Source of the DNA: Bacteroidales bacterium
Lineage (GTDB): Bacteria; Bacteroidota; Bacteroidia; Bacteroidales; UBA7960
Reading direction: 5' to 3'
Assembly (NCBI GenBank): GCA_003557805.1
Contig: PWNY01000210.1
Span: 1 to 22,157, forward strand
DNA: 22,157 nucleotides
The first letter of the stretch is position 1. Each line of letters opens with the position of its first letter. A program made the translations under genes and the position numbers. Below are positions 8,328 through 15,009 of this stretch, piece after piece. The notes beneath the pieces were generated by a model. That model saw only the letters and a program-made list of their open reading frames with translations, searched no databases and was not told the DNA's origin.

Positions 8328-8525
8328 CTATTTGAACCTGCCTTTGTTTATATTACCTGGCCCCCGGCTTGCCTGAAAGTAGATAAGCGGGCCTGCAATA
8401 GGGGCCAGCAGTAGCAGTAAAATAAGCACCTTGCTCCTCTTGTGCCTTACAATGTCAACAATTGCCCAGGCGAGAAGAGCTGCTGAAAGGATAATCAGTG
8501 CTGCAATGAATACATATTCCATCAT
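8328..8525 (-). CDS. Small PLDc_N-domain membrane protein
   Basis: 65 residues with two membrane helices (about 4-24 and 30-50) separated by the short polar turn DIVRHKRSK. The second helix ends in the PLDc_N signature (APIAGPLIYF). This domain (phospholipase D nuclease N-terminal) is the membrane anchor of cardiolipin synthases. It also occurs alone in tiny proteins such as Bacillus YxlE, linked to sigma factor or antimicrobial-peptide resistance loci. Nothing catalytic is present. The gene lies 40 bases downstream of the lipoprotein gene on the same strand and is followed at once by a terminator, so the two probably form one transcript. Two Met codons open the frame; either could be used. 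Confidence 0.8.
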   Translation of the reverse strand: MMEYVFIAALIILSAALLAWAIVDIVRHKRSKVLILLLLLAPIAGPLIYFQASRGPGNINKGRFK

Positions 8526-8565
8526 ATCTTAACCGGATTAGTTAGTAATAAAGAAAACAGGTTTA

Positions 8566-9222
8566 TCAAACTGTAACAAGAAAGCAAGCAAGTGCAATTG
8601 CCCCAAGGCAGTATTTCCAGAGAACAGCACATGTAAATGCGCAGCTCTTGTCTTCCACGCATGAGTCTATAGCGATCTTTGCACACTCGTTAAAACTTAT
8701 TTTTTCATCTTCATCCTCATTCTTGCTGCTGTTAAGGTAGCTTATTTCCAGCACTTCACCACTGTGCTTATCCACTGTTGAGACCAGCCACTCCCTGCCT
8801 TCATGGTATATCCTGACCTTATAGGTCTGTCCCATGTCCTTTCTGATATGCTCGTAATACGTAAGTCGCTGGTTATCCTGGTCTGCCAAAAGGATAAGAG
8901 AGCTTTCAGTGCCATCCTTTTCTGCCGGATCATTGTATCCGACGACTATCGATTTACCCTCAAGACCTGTGTATTCAACCACTTCAGCATTATGATATGA
9001 ATGGTCATACTTCATGAATGTCAGGTCAAGCTGTTCGGCACTGGAAATAAACTCCGACAGGGTTGCTGTCTCATCATCGCAGGGAGGACGTATAATCTCT
9101 ATGTCATAGTACTCCTGTTTCTCTTCGAGATCCTCCACTTCGGGCAAAATTTCATCATTGCATGAAATAAAGGCAACAAGAAACAAAACAAAAACCGGGA
9201 ACTTGCAAAGGGGTCTTTTCAT
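8566..9222 (-). CDS. Lipoprotein with cysteine-rich hydrophobic C-terminal tail, unknown function
   Basis: 218 residues, unrecognised. The signal peptide (basic MKRPLCK, then a hydrophobic core) ends in a lipobox-like VAFISC, with Cys21 as lipidation site. The following acidic stretch (NDEILPEVEDLEEKQE) suits a surface or outer-membrane lipoprotein. The middle (about 50-165) looks like a compact beta-rich domain. After an acidic linker (about 166-174, NSSKNEDEDEK) comes a 39-residue tail with six cysteines (180, 188, 194, 198, 205, 213) that turns strongly hydrophobic to the end (about 196-218). A Cys-rich hydrophobic C-terminus after a polar linker resembles precursors whose C-terminal peptide is released, such as SdpC or halocin C8, but I see no sequence match that proves it. 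It is probably co-transcribed with the PLDc_N gene 40 bases downstream. Confidence 0.8.
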   Translation of the reverse strand: MKRPLCKFPVFVLFLVAFISCNDEILPEVEDLEEKQEYYDIEIIRPPCDDETATLSEFISSAEQLDLTFMKYDHSYHNAEVVEYTGLEGKSIVVGYNDPAEKDGTESSLILLADQDNQRLTYYEHIRKDMGQTYKVRIYHEGREWLVSTVDKHSGEVLEISYLNSSKNEDEDEKISFNECAKIAIDSCVEDKSCAFTCAVLWKYCLGAIALACFLVTV

Positions 9223-9492
9223 GTTGGTATGTTTTTGGGGTTAAACCATGGTTCCGGCCCCCGGACGTAATAGCCGGGGCGGCTACTCTCTTGTTTGGTG
9301 CCGTTTTTCGCTTTCACATACCCGGCTTTGGGTGGGCAGCCCTTAATATACCCGTTGTCTTTAAAAAACATACAAGCAGGCATAAAATTATGATAGAAAA
9401 AAGCAAAATACAACTTAAAAAACATCTAAGAAGTCCTGGGGCAAACCTGAACAACTATGCGGTCTATCCTGCCGGAAGGCTGCTGCTATAAG
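9223..9492. other. Intergenic stretch upstream of the lipoprotein gene
   Basis: This region holds no gene I trust. Short frames on both strands (for example 9291-9491 plus and 9223-9425 minus) have no recognisable domain or composition. A GC-rich inverted repeat CCCCGG/CCGGGG (9259-9264, 9274-9279) could form a leader hairpin. On the minus strand CGGCACC (9303-9297) loosely resembles a sigma-54 -24 element, but its -12 half is absent. I found no TTTG/TAnnTTTG promoter for the lipoprotein. Confidence 0.4.
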
Positions 9493-9521
9493 AAAAAAAA
9501 CCCGCCGGGCAATCCGGCGGG
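9493..9521 (-). terminator. Intrinsic terminator after the 97-residue exported protein
   Basis: An 8-bp GC-only stem (CCCGCCGG 9501-9508, CCGGCGGG 9514-9521) with loop GCAAT is followed on the minus strand by eight U. It lies 43 bases past the stop codon at 9565. A classic factor-independent terminator. Confidence 0.88.
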
Positions 9522-9564
9522 AACCAAACCAACATGAAATCAGAATCATTATGGAAACATTACA

Positions 9565-9858
9565 CTATTTTGCTGCTGTCCTGAACTCGTTCTCAAGATC
9601 AAAAGGAAGGGGATCCTCTTCTTCCGGTTTCATAAGACCGGAGATATCAAATACCCTGCAAGACATCTCTGAACGAATGCGAAAGAACTCTGCTCTTACC
9701 TCCTCAGGGAGCTCTTCACTTGCCTCTTCGGCTTTTACTGGTTGAAACAGTGTGCGGCCAAGTGCGTCCCTGAAAACGAGCATGCGGTTAGGATTTGCGC
9801 TTACGGTATTTATGCTGAGAAGAACCGCAATGATGCTTATTATTATCCGTGCTTTCAT
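9565..9858 (-). CDS. Small exported protein of unknown function, divergent from the sigma-54 regulator
   Basis: 97 residues. I start at MKARIIISIIAVLLSINTVSA, which gives a textbook signal peptide cleaved near residue 21. Extending the frame to 9951 would add 31 residues ahead of the signal and overlap the candidate promoter. The mature part is about 76 residues, acidic, with LVFRDALGRTLFQPVKAEE near the start and a Pro/Glu-rich end (MKPEEEDPLPFDLENEF); one Cys. No family recognised. It is a single-gene unit: terminator downstream, regulatory region upstream shared with the divergent regulator. The shared region suggests it may be a target of that regulator. Confidence 0.7.
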   Translation of the reverse strand: MKARIIISIIAVLLSINTVSANPNRMLVFRDALGRTLFQPVKAEEASEELPEEVRAEFFRIRSEMSCRVFDISGLMKPEEEDPLPFDLENEFRTAAK

Positions 9859-9916
9859 GACTTTATATTTTTTTGATTTAATACCCTGGTTCATTAACTG
9901 TATTTGCCTGATATAC

Positions 9917-9932
9917 ATCCATATCCGTGCCA
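9917..9932 (-). promoter_or_regulatory. Candidate sigma-54-type element before the small exported gene
   Basis: On the minus strand TGGCACG-GATA-TGGAT. The -24 half matches the sigma-54 consensus TGGCACG perfectly. The -12 half matches TTGCW at only 3 of 5 positions and lacks the usual GC. The start codon lies 67 bases after the heptamer. The adjacent divergent gene encodes a sigma-54 activator, which raises the prior; the poor -12 half lowers it. Confidence 0.35.
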
Positions 9933-9963
9933 GGAGATGTAAAAAGCACAAATACAGCGTTTT

Positions 9964-9980
9964 AAAGCGGTCACCGCTTT
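9964..9980. promoter_or_regulatory. 17-bp palindrome, candidate activator binding site
   Basis: AAAGCGGT-C-ACCGCTTT is a perfect 8-bp inverted repeat around one central base. It lies between the divergent exported-protein and regulator genes, 31 bases upstream of the TGGCACG element. The form suits a dimeric Fis-type helix-turn-helix such as the one in the regulator at 10100. It is not next to a gene end and has no U-tract, so it is not a terminator. Confidence 0.5.
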
Positions 9981-10056
9981 GGGTTTACTGCAAAAAAGTG
10001 TTCATAAGCGAACATGTTGTATTCGCATCCGTACGGTATTATATGTATGATTTTTA

Positions 10057-10064
10057 TATCTTTG
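10057..10064 (+). promoter_or_regulatory. Candidate -7 element for the sigma-54 regulator gene
   Basis: TATCTTTG fits TAnnTTTG exactly, 35 bases before the start at 10100. No TTTG is found at the expected -33 spacing, so only the -7 half is supported. Confidence 0.3.
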
Positions 10065-10067
10065 ACT

Positions 10068-10096
10068 GTGGAGATATTTCCACGGTATATATACCG
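10068..10096. repeat. Two adjoining inverted repeats in the regulator leader
   Basis: GTGGA/TCCAC (10068-10072, 10079-10083) is followed directly by the 14-bp perfect palindrome CGGTATATATACCG (10083-10096), which ends 3 bases before the start codon. ACGGTAT also occurs at 10033-10039, 49 bases upstream of its copy at 10082-10088. The arrangement could be an autoregulatory operator or a leader hairpin limiting translation. Confidence 0.35.
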
Positions 10097-10099
10097 CTT

Positions 10100-11449
10100 A
10101 TGGGAAAGATACTTATCATCGATGATGACACATATGTGTGCAAGCAGCTGGAGGATCTCTTTAACAGGAGAGGTTTTGAGACTGTGGTTGCATATTCGGC
10201 GAATAACGGCCTGAAGGCACTTAAAAAAGGCGGGGTGGACATGGTTCTCTGCGACTACAGGCTGCCGGATGCAGATGGCATGGAAGTCTTTAACAGGATA
10301 AAGAAGACAGATCCGCTTCTGCCTGTAATATTCATGACTGCATACGCAGATGTGAGGACGGCTGTCAGGATGATCAGGGCAGGGGCTTTTGATTATGTTA
10401 CAAAGCCATTTCTGGCAGAAGAGATCCTTAACCTGACCACAAAGGCATTGTCTTATGAAAGTGAGAATCTCGCGGTATTCGAAAAACGTTTTGTAAAAGG
10501 TAAAGGCTCCGCGATCAGGAACATACTTAACCATATTGACCTGGTGGCGCCAACATGCCTCAGTGTGCTGATTGAAGGGGAGACCGGGTCGGGAAAGGAG
10601 TTTATTGCCAGGGCTATACATTATAGCAGCCCGCGCAATGAAAAACCCTTTATTGCCCTTGACTGTGGTGCATTACCTGGTGAACTTGCCAACAGTGAAC
10701 TATTTGGACATGTTAAGGGGGCGTTTACAGGAGCGATCAAGGACAAAACAGGGTGCTTTGTGGCGGCAGAAGGGGGAACGCTTTTTCTGGACGAGATCGG
10801 GAACCTTTCACACGAAAACCAGGTCAGGCTTCTGCGTACGCTTCAGGAAAAGACCGTTACACCGCTTGGTGACAATAAAAGCATAAAGGTTGATGTGAGG
10901 ATAATTGTTGCGGCTAACGAGGATCTGAAACTCAGCGTAAAGGAGGGAAAGTTCCGTGAGGACCTGTATCACAGGATCAACGGGTTTAAGATAAGCCTCC
11001 CCCCGCTCAGAGAGAGGAAGGAGGATATTTTTGAATTTGCACACCATTTCCTCTTTAGTGCTAATGAAGACTTTGGAAAGAAAGTAAGGGGTTTTGACAG
11101 TGAGGTAAGGGAGGCATTCCTAAAGTATGCCTGGCCGGGAAATATCAGGGAACTGGAGAATGTGGTTAACCGCTGCGTCCTGCTTTCTCATGGGGAAAAA
11201 GTAACGGCCGACACACTGCCCGATGAGATTCGTTACCAACGGGAAGATGTTCGCAATCAAGGAGGTGAAAGCCATGACAGAAAACGGCGGCTGACCCTTA
11301 AGCAGGCAGCTATGACGGCCGAAAGGGATGCAATAGTAAACGCGCTTACAAGCACGGGCTACAATAAAACCAGGGCAGCCCGGTTGCTGGATGTAGACAG
11401 GAAAACACTGTACAACAAGATGCGTGAATATAGCATCCATGTACCCTGA
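10100..11449 (+). CDS. Sigma-54-dependent NtrC-type response regulator
   Basis: 449 residues with the standard three-domain layout. The receiver (1-118) has the acidic cluster Asp8-10, phospho-acceptor Asp52 (LCDYRLP), Thr80 and Lys102. The AAA+ domain (about 130-365) has Walker A GETGSGKE (160-167), the sigma-54 contact loop GAFTGA (207-212) and Walker B GGTLFLDEIG (225-234). A Fis-type helix-turn-helix (about 405-445, NKTRAARLLDVDRKTLYNKM) ends the protein. On phosphorylation it would hexamerise and use ATP to open sigma-54 promoters. I start at MGKILIIDDD, where receivers begin; the longer frame reaching 9752 overlaps the divergent gene and adds non-homologous sequence. No histidine kinase lies nearby. 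Flanking genes (9565, 13278) are plausible targets. Confidence 0.93.
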   Translation: MGKILIIDDDTYVCKQLEDLFNRRGFETVVAYSANNGLKALKKGGVDMVLCDYRLPDADGMEVFNRIKKTDPLLPVIFMTAYADVRTAVRMIRAGAFDYVTKPFLAEEILNLTTKALSYESENLAVFEKRFVKGKGSAIRNILNHIDLVAPTCLSVLIEGETGSGKEFIARAIHYSSPRNEKPFIALDCGALPGELANSELFGHVKGAFTGAIKDKTGCFVAAEGGTLFLDEIGNLSHENQVRLLRTLQEKTVTPLGDNKSIKVDVRIIVAANEDLKLSVKEGKFREDLYHRINGFKISLPPLRERKEDIFEFAHHFLFSANEDFGKKVRGFDSEVREAFLKYAWPGNIRELENVVNRCVLLSHGEKVTADTLPDEIRYQREDVRNQGGESHDRKRRLTLKQAAMTAERDAIVNALTSTGYNKTRAARLLDVDRKTLYNKMREYSIHVP

Positions 11450-11472
11450 AAAACAACGCTGTTTTTCAGGGT
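11443..11472. terminator. Hairpin joining the ends of two convergent genes
   Basis: A perfect 12-bp stem (ACCCTGAAAAAC 11443-11454, GTTTTTCAGGGT 11461-11472) with a 6-base loop AACGCT. It contains the stop codon of the regulator and the last base of the stop codon of the baeRF gene. Because it is symmetric it can form in both transcripts. The U-run is inside the stem rather than after it, so it may stabilise ends or weakly terminate. Confidence 0.5.
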
Positions 11473-12617
11473 CAGAACCTTAGGGTTGCAGTTGCGTGAC
11501 TTTCCTTTTCCGGCATATCCTCCCTTTCCAGCAGGTATACCCGCGCTCCCCCCAGGAAAGCGTCTTTAGCGACCATGTCCAGCAGGCAGATGCTCCCAGG
11601 TGTTTTTTCATCCTTTATGCTTATCCCGTTGCCCCCTGTATCAATCTCCGCCCACAACTGCTTTTCCTTTTCTATGAACAGGGTGTCAATACGACCTTCC
11701 CGGGCGGCATGAACAATATCTTCAATTATCGATGTGGTCCTGCCCTTACTGGATAAGAACTGATAGTGCCTGAGGGTATCCCTCCTGTGCTTCAAAAAGT
11801 GATCCTTCAGTAACGGCCATCCACTGGCATGAAGGTCTTTCATATGCAGCTCATCCGGGTTGCCCGGAATGTTTTTTGGAAAGAGTTTCGGGTAGGAATT
11901 AACCGACCTGTAAAGGGCAAAAATGTAGTCAACACATGCAACTACGAGTGGCGCATCGTAGTCCTGAAGCACTTCTAAGAGGCTTCTGTTCACTTCACGC
12001 AGGTGTTTTAGGATCTCATCCTTGCGATAGTCCTTTCCTGCACCCTGTCCGTGATATATGCTGTGACCTCCGGCTGCCTGTCCGCTTCGAAACTGAAGGG
12101 CCTTCTGTTCGTGATCAGTTCCAACGGTATCCTGCAGCCTTTGCGGAACAAGGTCCTCAATGGCTATTTCACTGATATAGTCACGTGACCCCTCAAAAAG
12201 CCTGGCCTTGTTAAGGCTTAATGCCAGGATAAAAAACCGGCCGTCGCCATTGAACACGGGCATTAGGGGCAGCAGGTAAAAGGTGCTGCCAACATTCTGG
12301 AACTCCCTGAACCTTATAGGGAAGGTTGAATAGGCGAACTTCCCGGGGCTCAAAAACACGGCAAGGCCGTCAGACAAATGCCGCCATATTTCCGGGTCTT
12401 CCTGCAGCATCTCCAGGGGCTTTGTGAACTCAACCACCTGCCTGCCCTGCATCCCATTTTCCTGCAAGTGGTTACGGACAGATTGTATGTGGTTTTTAAA
12501 ACGTATTTGTCCCTTTTTATTATCCCCGATACGATCTGTCGGAATATATATGGAAACACACGGCTTTTGCCTGACCTCTGCCAATTCCCTGAATATCTTT
12601 CTGGTCATTAAGGGCAT
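11472..12617 (-). CDS. Bacterial eRF1-like (baeRF) family protein
   Basis: 381 residues, soluble, no signal peptide. The layout fits the baeRF families, bacterial relatives of the archaeal/eukaryotic release factor eRF1 and Pelota: an N-terminal alpha/beta domain (opening LAEVRQKPCVSIYIPT, a typical baeRF start), a central beta-rich part ending in LALSLNKARLFEGS, a His/Gly loop GGHSIYHGQGAGKDYRK (about 183-199), and a C-terminal domain ending in LLDMVAKDAFLGGARVYLLE. The His/Gly loop sits where eRF1 relatives carry the ribosome-active loop. One relative, Balon, is a ribosome hibernation factor; others are uncharacterised. The gene starts 19 bases after the DJ-1 lipoprotein gene, so they probably share a transcript. 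Family likely; ribosome role inferred. A Met three codons in is an alternative start. Confidence 0.72.
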   Translation of the reverse strand: MPLMTRKIFRELAEVRQKPCVSIYIPTDRIGDNKKGQIRFKNHIQSVRNHLQENGMQGRQVVEFTKPLEMLQEDPEIWRHLSDGLAVFLSPGKFAYSTFPIRFREFQNVGSTFYLLPLMPVFNGDGRFFILALSLNKARLFEGSRDYISEIAIEDLVPQRLQDTVGTDHEQKALQFRSGQAAGGHSIYHGQGAGKDYRKDEILKHLREVNRSLLEVLQDYDAPLVVACVDYIFALYRSVNSYPKLFPKNIPGNPDELHMKDLHASGWPLLKDHFLKHRRDTLRHYQFLSSKGRTTSIIEDIVHAAREGRIDTLFIEKEKQLWAEIDTGGNGISIKDEKTPGSICLLDMVAKDAFLGGARVYLLEREDMPEKESHATATLRF

Positions 12618-12636
12618 AACAAAGACTTGTTGTTGA

Positions 12637-13278
12637 TTAAATTGCCGGCTGGTCCGGTATGTCTTCTATACCAGGTGTAACCAGCACTGATTGTTCAATT
12701 GCTGATGAAAAGTCATACAGGTCAGGTGGTGTCCTTGATGTGATAAGGTTATGGTCTATTACAACCGACCTGTCCAGGTAATTTGCCCCGGCTTCTTCAA
12801 TTTCCTCGCGGATTCCGGAAACCCCTGTTACATCCATTCCATCCAGAACTCCTGCTGTTACTAGAACCTGTGGTCCATGACAGATGGCTGCCACAATCTT
12901 CCCTGTTTCAAAGAAGTTTTTGGCGAACTCCACAACAGCTTCATTTTCCCTGAGTCTCGCAGGTGCAAGCCCCCCGGGAAGAATAAGGGCATCAAAATCA
13001 TCGATGCCAACCTCGTCTACGGCTTTCTGGATCTCAATTGTGAAATCACTGTTGTATGCCGAGACAATTCCTGTTTCCGGTCCTATCACCGTTATCAGTG
13101 CACCGCGGTTGGTCAGGTAGCCCATCGGCATAAATGCTTCGCCATCGTGGAACCCTTCGTCAACGAGCACTGCGATCCTCACAGGTTCAACGAAATCTGT
13201 TTCGTGGCTCACCTCCGGCTGGCAGCCGGCAAATAAGAACAACAAACCCAGAACGGGCAAGATCATCATCTTTTTCAT
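12637..13278 (-). CDS. DJ-1/PfpI family lipoprotein
   Basis: 213 residues. Residues 1-18 form a lipoprotein signal with lipobox LFAGC (Cys19), so the mature enzyme is membrane-tethered outside the cytoplasm. The rest is one DJ-1/PfpI domain: RIAVLVDEGFHDGEAF at the start (conserved Glu47), DALILPGG (about 96-103) and the nucleophile elbow AAICHGPQ with Cys133-His134. Cytoplasmic members are described as glyoxalases, deglycases, chaperones or peptidase-like; an exported lipid-anchored version is less usual. It is first in a two-gene unit with the baeRF gene. A sigma-54-like heptamer lies 67 bases upstream of the start. Family certain from the elbow motif; substrate unknown. Confidence 0.9.
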   Translation of the reverse strand: MKKMMILPVLGLLFLFAGCQPEVSHETDFVEPVRIAVLVDEGFHDGEAFMPMGYLTNRGALITVIGPETGIVSAYNSDFTIEIQKAVDEVGIDDFDALILPGGLAPARLRENEAVVEFAKNFFETGKIVAAICHGPQVLVTAGVLDGMDVTGVSGIREEIEEAGANYLDRSVVIDHNLITSRTPPDLYDFSSAIEQSVLVTPGIEDIPDQPAI

Positions 13279-13336
13279 CTTTCTGTTTTTTTATGGTTAT
13301 ACAAAAAAGCTCTCTGTATCCAGCACCATTGAACAG

Positions 13337-13352
13337 TGGAAAATTCGTGCCA
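13337..13352 (-). promoter_or_regulatory. Candidate sigma-54-type element before the DJ-1/baeRF unit
   Basis: On the minus strand TGGCACG-AATT-TTCCA. The -24 half is perfect. The -12 half matches TTGCW at 4 of 5 positions, but the mismatch falls on the important G. The heptamer is 67 bases from the start codon, exactly as before the small exported gene. An interrupted palindrome CCA-TG--CA-TGG (13326-13339) overlaps the -12 half. Confidence 0.35.
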
Positions 13353-13604
13353 AAGAATGGCCGCAACCTTGAGGGTAGGATGTAAGTATCACCATATGAA
13401 GCCCTTAATAAAAATTTATGTGCGTTATAAATTTATTTTAGGATTAACCAAGTGTAGTACTGAAACATTTTGGGAAATGCTTTCTACAATATTTTTCGTA
13501 TCTTTATACCCTTGTTTTCATGGTTGCAGAGGGAAAGCCTATATACATACACATGTTGCGGTTTTCCCTTTTTTGTTTTATCCATTTTGAATTGACTAAA
13601 AAAT
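13353..13604. other. Intergenic stretch between the DJ-1 gene and radA
   Basis: AT-rich divergent intergenic region. No gene, RNA structure or repeat that I can support. I did not find a complete TTTG/TAnnTTTG promoter for radA; partial matches such as TATTTTTC (near 13490) and TATCTTTA (near 13500) are below my threshold. Confidence 0.4.
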
Positions 13605-14978
13605 ATGGCAAAGACCCGGACAGCATTTTTCTGCAGCACTTGCGGGGCACAGTCGCCCAAGTGGATGGGGCGTTGTACCTCATGCGGTGAATGGAACACA
13701 TTTATAGAGGAGGTAGTGCAAAGGGAATCAAAGACCGGTTCCGCGAAATATAAAGGGGAAAAGGCAATGTTGTCTTCCCGGCCCAGGCAGATTGACCAGA
13801 TAGACCCCTCTTCTAATAGCAGGCTGTCTTCCGGCAGCACTGAACTGGACAGGGTGCTTGGCGGGGGAATTGTACCCGGTGCTTTAATGTTGGTAGGAGG
13901 GGAACCAGGCATTGGAAAATCAACTCTTATGCTGCAGGTTGCAATGCAAATGCAGGCTGAAAAAATATTGTATATATCGGGTGAGGAAAGCGATATGCAG
14001 CTCAGTATGAGGGCAAGGCGGCTTGGACTGAAGCATCCTGGATGCTACATCCTGACAGAGACAGGAACATCGGCGATATTTGACCACATCTTCAAGCTGG
14101 AACCCTCTGCAATTATCGTGGACTCCATCCAGACCCTCACAAGCAGTAATATAGACTCTGCTGCAGGCAGTATATCCCAGATAAAGGAGTGTGCCGCTGA
14201 GTTCCAGCGCTTTACCAAGGAGTCCTCAACTCCCGTTTTCCTTATCGGCCATATAACGAAGGAGGGGTCCCTTGCAGGCCCAAAACTACTTGAACACATG
14301 GTAGATGCAGTGCTTCATTTTGAGGGTGACCACAATCATGTTTACAGGATTTTGAGGGCGGTTAAGAACCGCTTCGGGAGCACCAGTGAGCTTGGAATAT
14401 TCGAGATGAGGGAAAAAGGACTTCGTGAGGTCTCAAACCCCTCAGAAATGCTCCTGTCGCAAAGGGAGGAAGAGGTCAGCGGTGTAACCGTCTCGGCAAC
14501 CATAGAGGGTATGCGGCCGGTGCTGATAGAGACCCAGGCCCTGGTGAGCACAGCGGCATATGGTACCCCTCAGAGGTCAGCAACAGGTTTTGACCTGAGG
14601 CGTATGAACATGCTGCTTGCGGTGCTGGAGAAGAGGTGTGGTTTTAAAATAGCGGCCAAGGATGTGTTTCTGAATGTAACCGGAGGGATAAAGATCGACG
14701 ACCCGGCAACTGACCTTGGTGTGATTTGTGCAATCCTCTCCTCAAATGAGGACATCCCGGTTGGGGAGAAGGTCTGTTTTGCTGCCGAGGTGGGCCTGAC
14801 GGGCGAGATTCGCCCTGTTACCCGGATCGGGCAAAGGATAATGGAGGCAGCAAAACTTGGTTTCGAGGAGATATTTGTCTCCAGGTATAACTGCAAGGGG
14901 CTTGAGAAAAAGTCATATGGGATAAAGATACATCCGGTTACAAGGATTGACCAGGTGTTTGGGCTGCTTTTCGGGTAA
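13605..14978 (+). CDS. radA: DNA repair protein RadA
   Basis: 457 residues, full length. RadA is a RecA-like, hexameric DnaB-type helicase that promotes branch migration during recombination and processes intermediates. The N-terminal zinc finger has Cys10, Cys13, Cys24 and Cys27 (CSTCGAQSPKWMGRCTSCGEW region). Walker A is GEPGIGKST (99-107), Walker B IIVDSIQT (about 170-177), and the RadA-specific KNRFG motif is at 254-258. The C-terminal third is the Lon-protease-like domain (about 285-457, with GGIKIDDPATDLGV), which lacks protease activity in known RadA. It is a single-gene unit, divergent from the DJ-1 gene and convergent with the epimerase gene 31 bases away. Confidence 0.96.
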   Translation: MAKTRTAFFCSTCGAQSPKWMGRCTSCGEWNTFIEEVVQRESKTGSAKYKGEKAMLSSRPRQIDQIDPSSNSRLSSGSTELDRVLGGGIVPGALMLVGGEPGIGKSTLMLQVAMQMQAEKILYISGEESDMQLSMRARRLGLKHPGCYILTETGTSAIFDHIFKLEPSAIIVDSIQTLTSSNIDSAAGSISQIKECAAEFQRFTKESSTPVFLIGHITKEGSLAGPKLLEHMVDAVLHFEGDHNHVYRILRAVKNRFGSTSELGIFEMREKGLREVSNPSEMLLSQREEEVSGVTVSATIEGMRPVLIETQALVSTAAYGTPQRSATGFDLRRMNMLLAVLEKRCGFKIAAKDVFLNVTGGIKIDDPATDLGVICAILSSNEDIPVGEKVCFAAEVGLTGEIRPVTRIGQRIMEAAKLGFEEIFVSRYNCKGLEKKSYGIKIHPVTRIDQVFGLLFG

Positions 14979-15009
14979 GGGGTAACCGCCTGTGGGAGTT
15001 AAGAGAAAA

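Noticed and set aside
9219..9491. Short frames on both strands between the lipoprotein and the terminator
   Set aside because: They overlap each other, lack recognisable motifs or signal sequences, and have no start context; most likely chance.
9752..10099. Longer start for the sigma-54 regulator
   Set aside because: The receiver domain begins at MGKILIIDDD; the extension overlaps the divergent exported-protein gene and its promoter region.
13353..13604. A second copy of the AAAGCGGT palindrome upstream of the DJ-1 gene
   Set aside because: Only loose resemblances (for example around GGCCGCAACC) were found; no convincing inverted repeat, so a shared enhancer site is not claimed.
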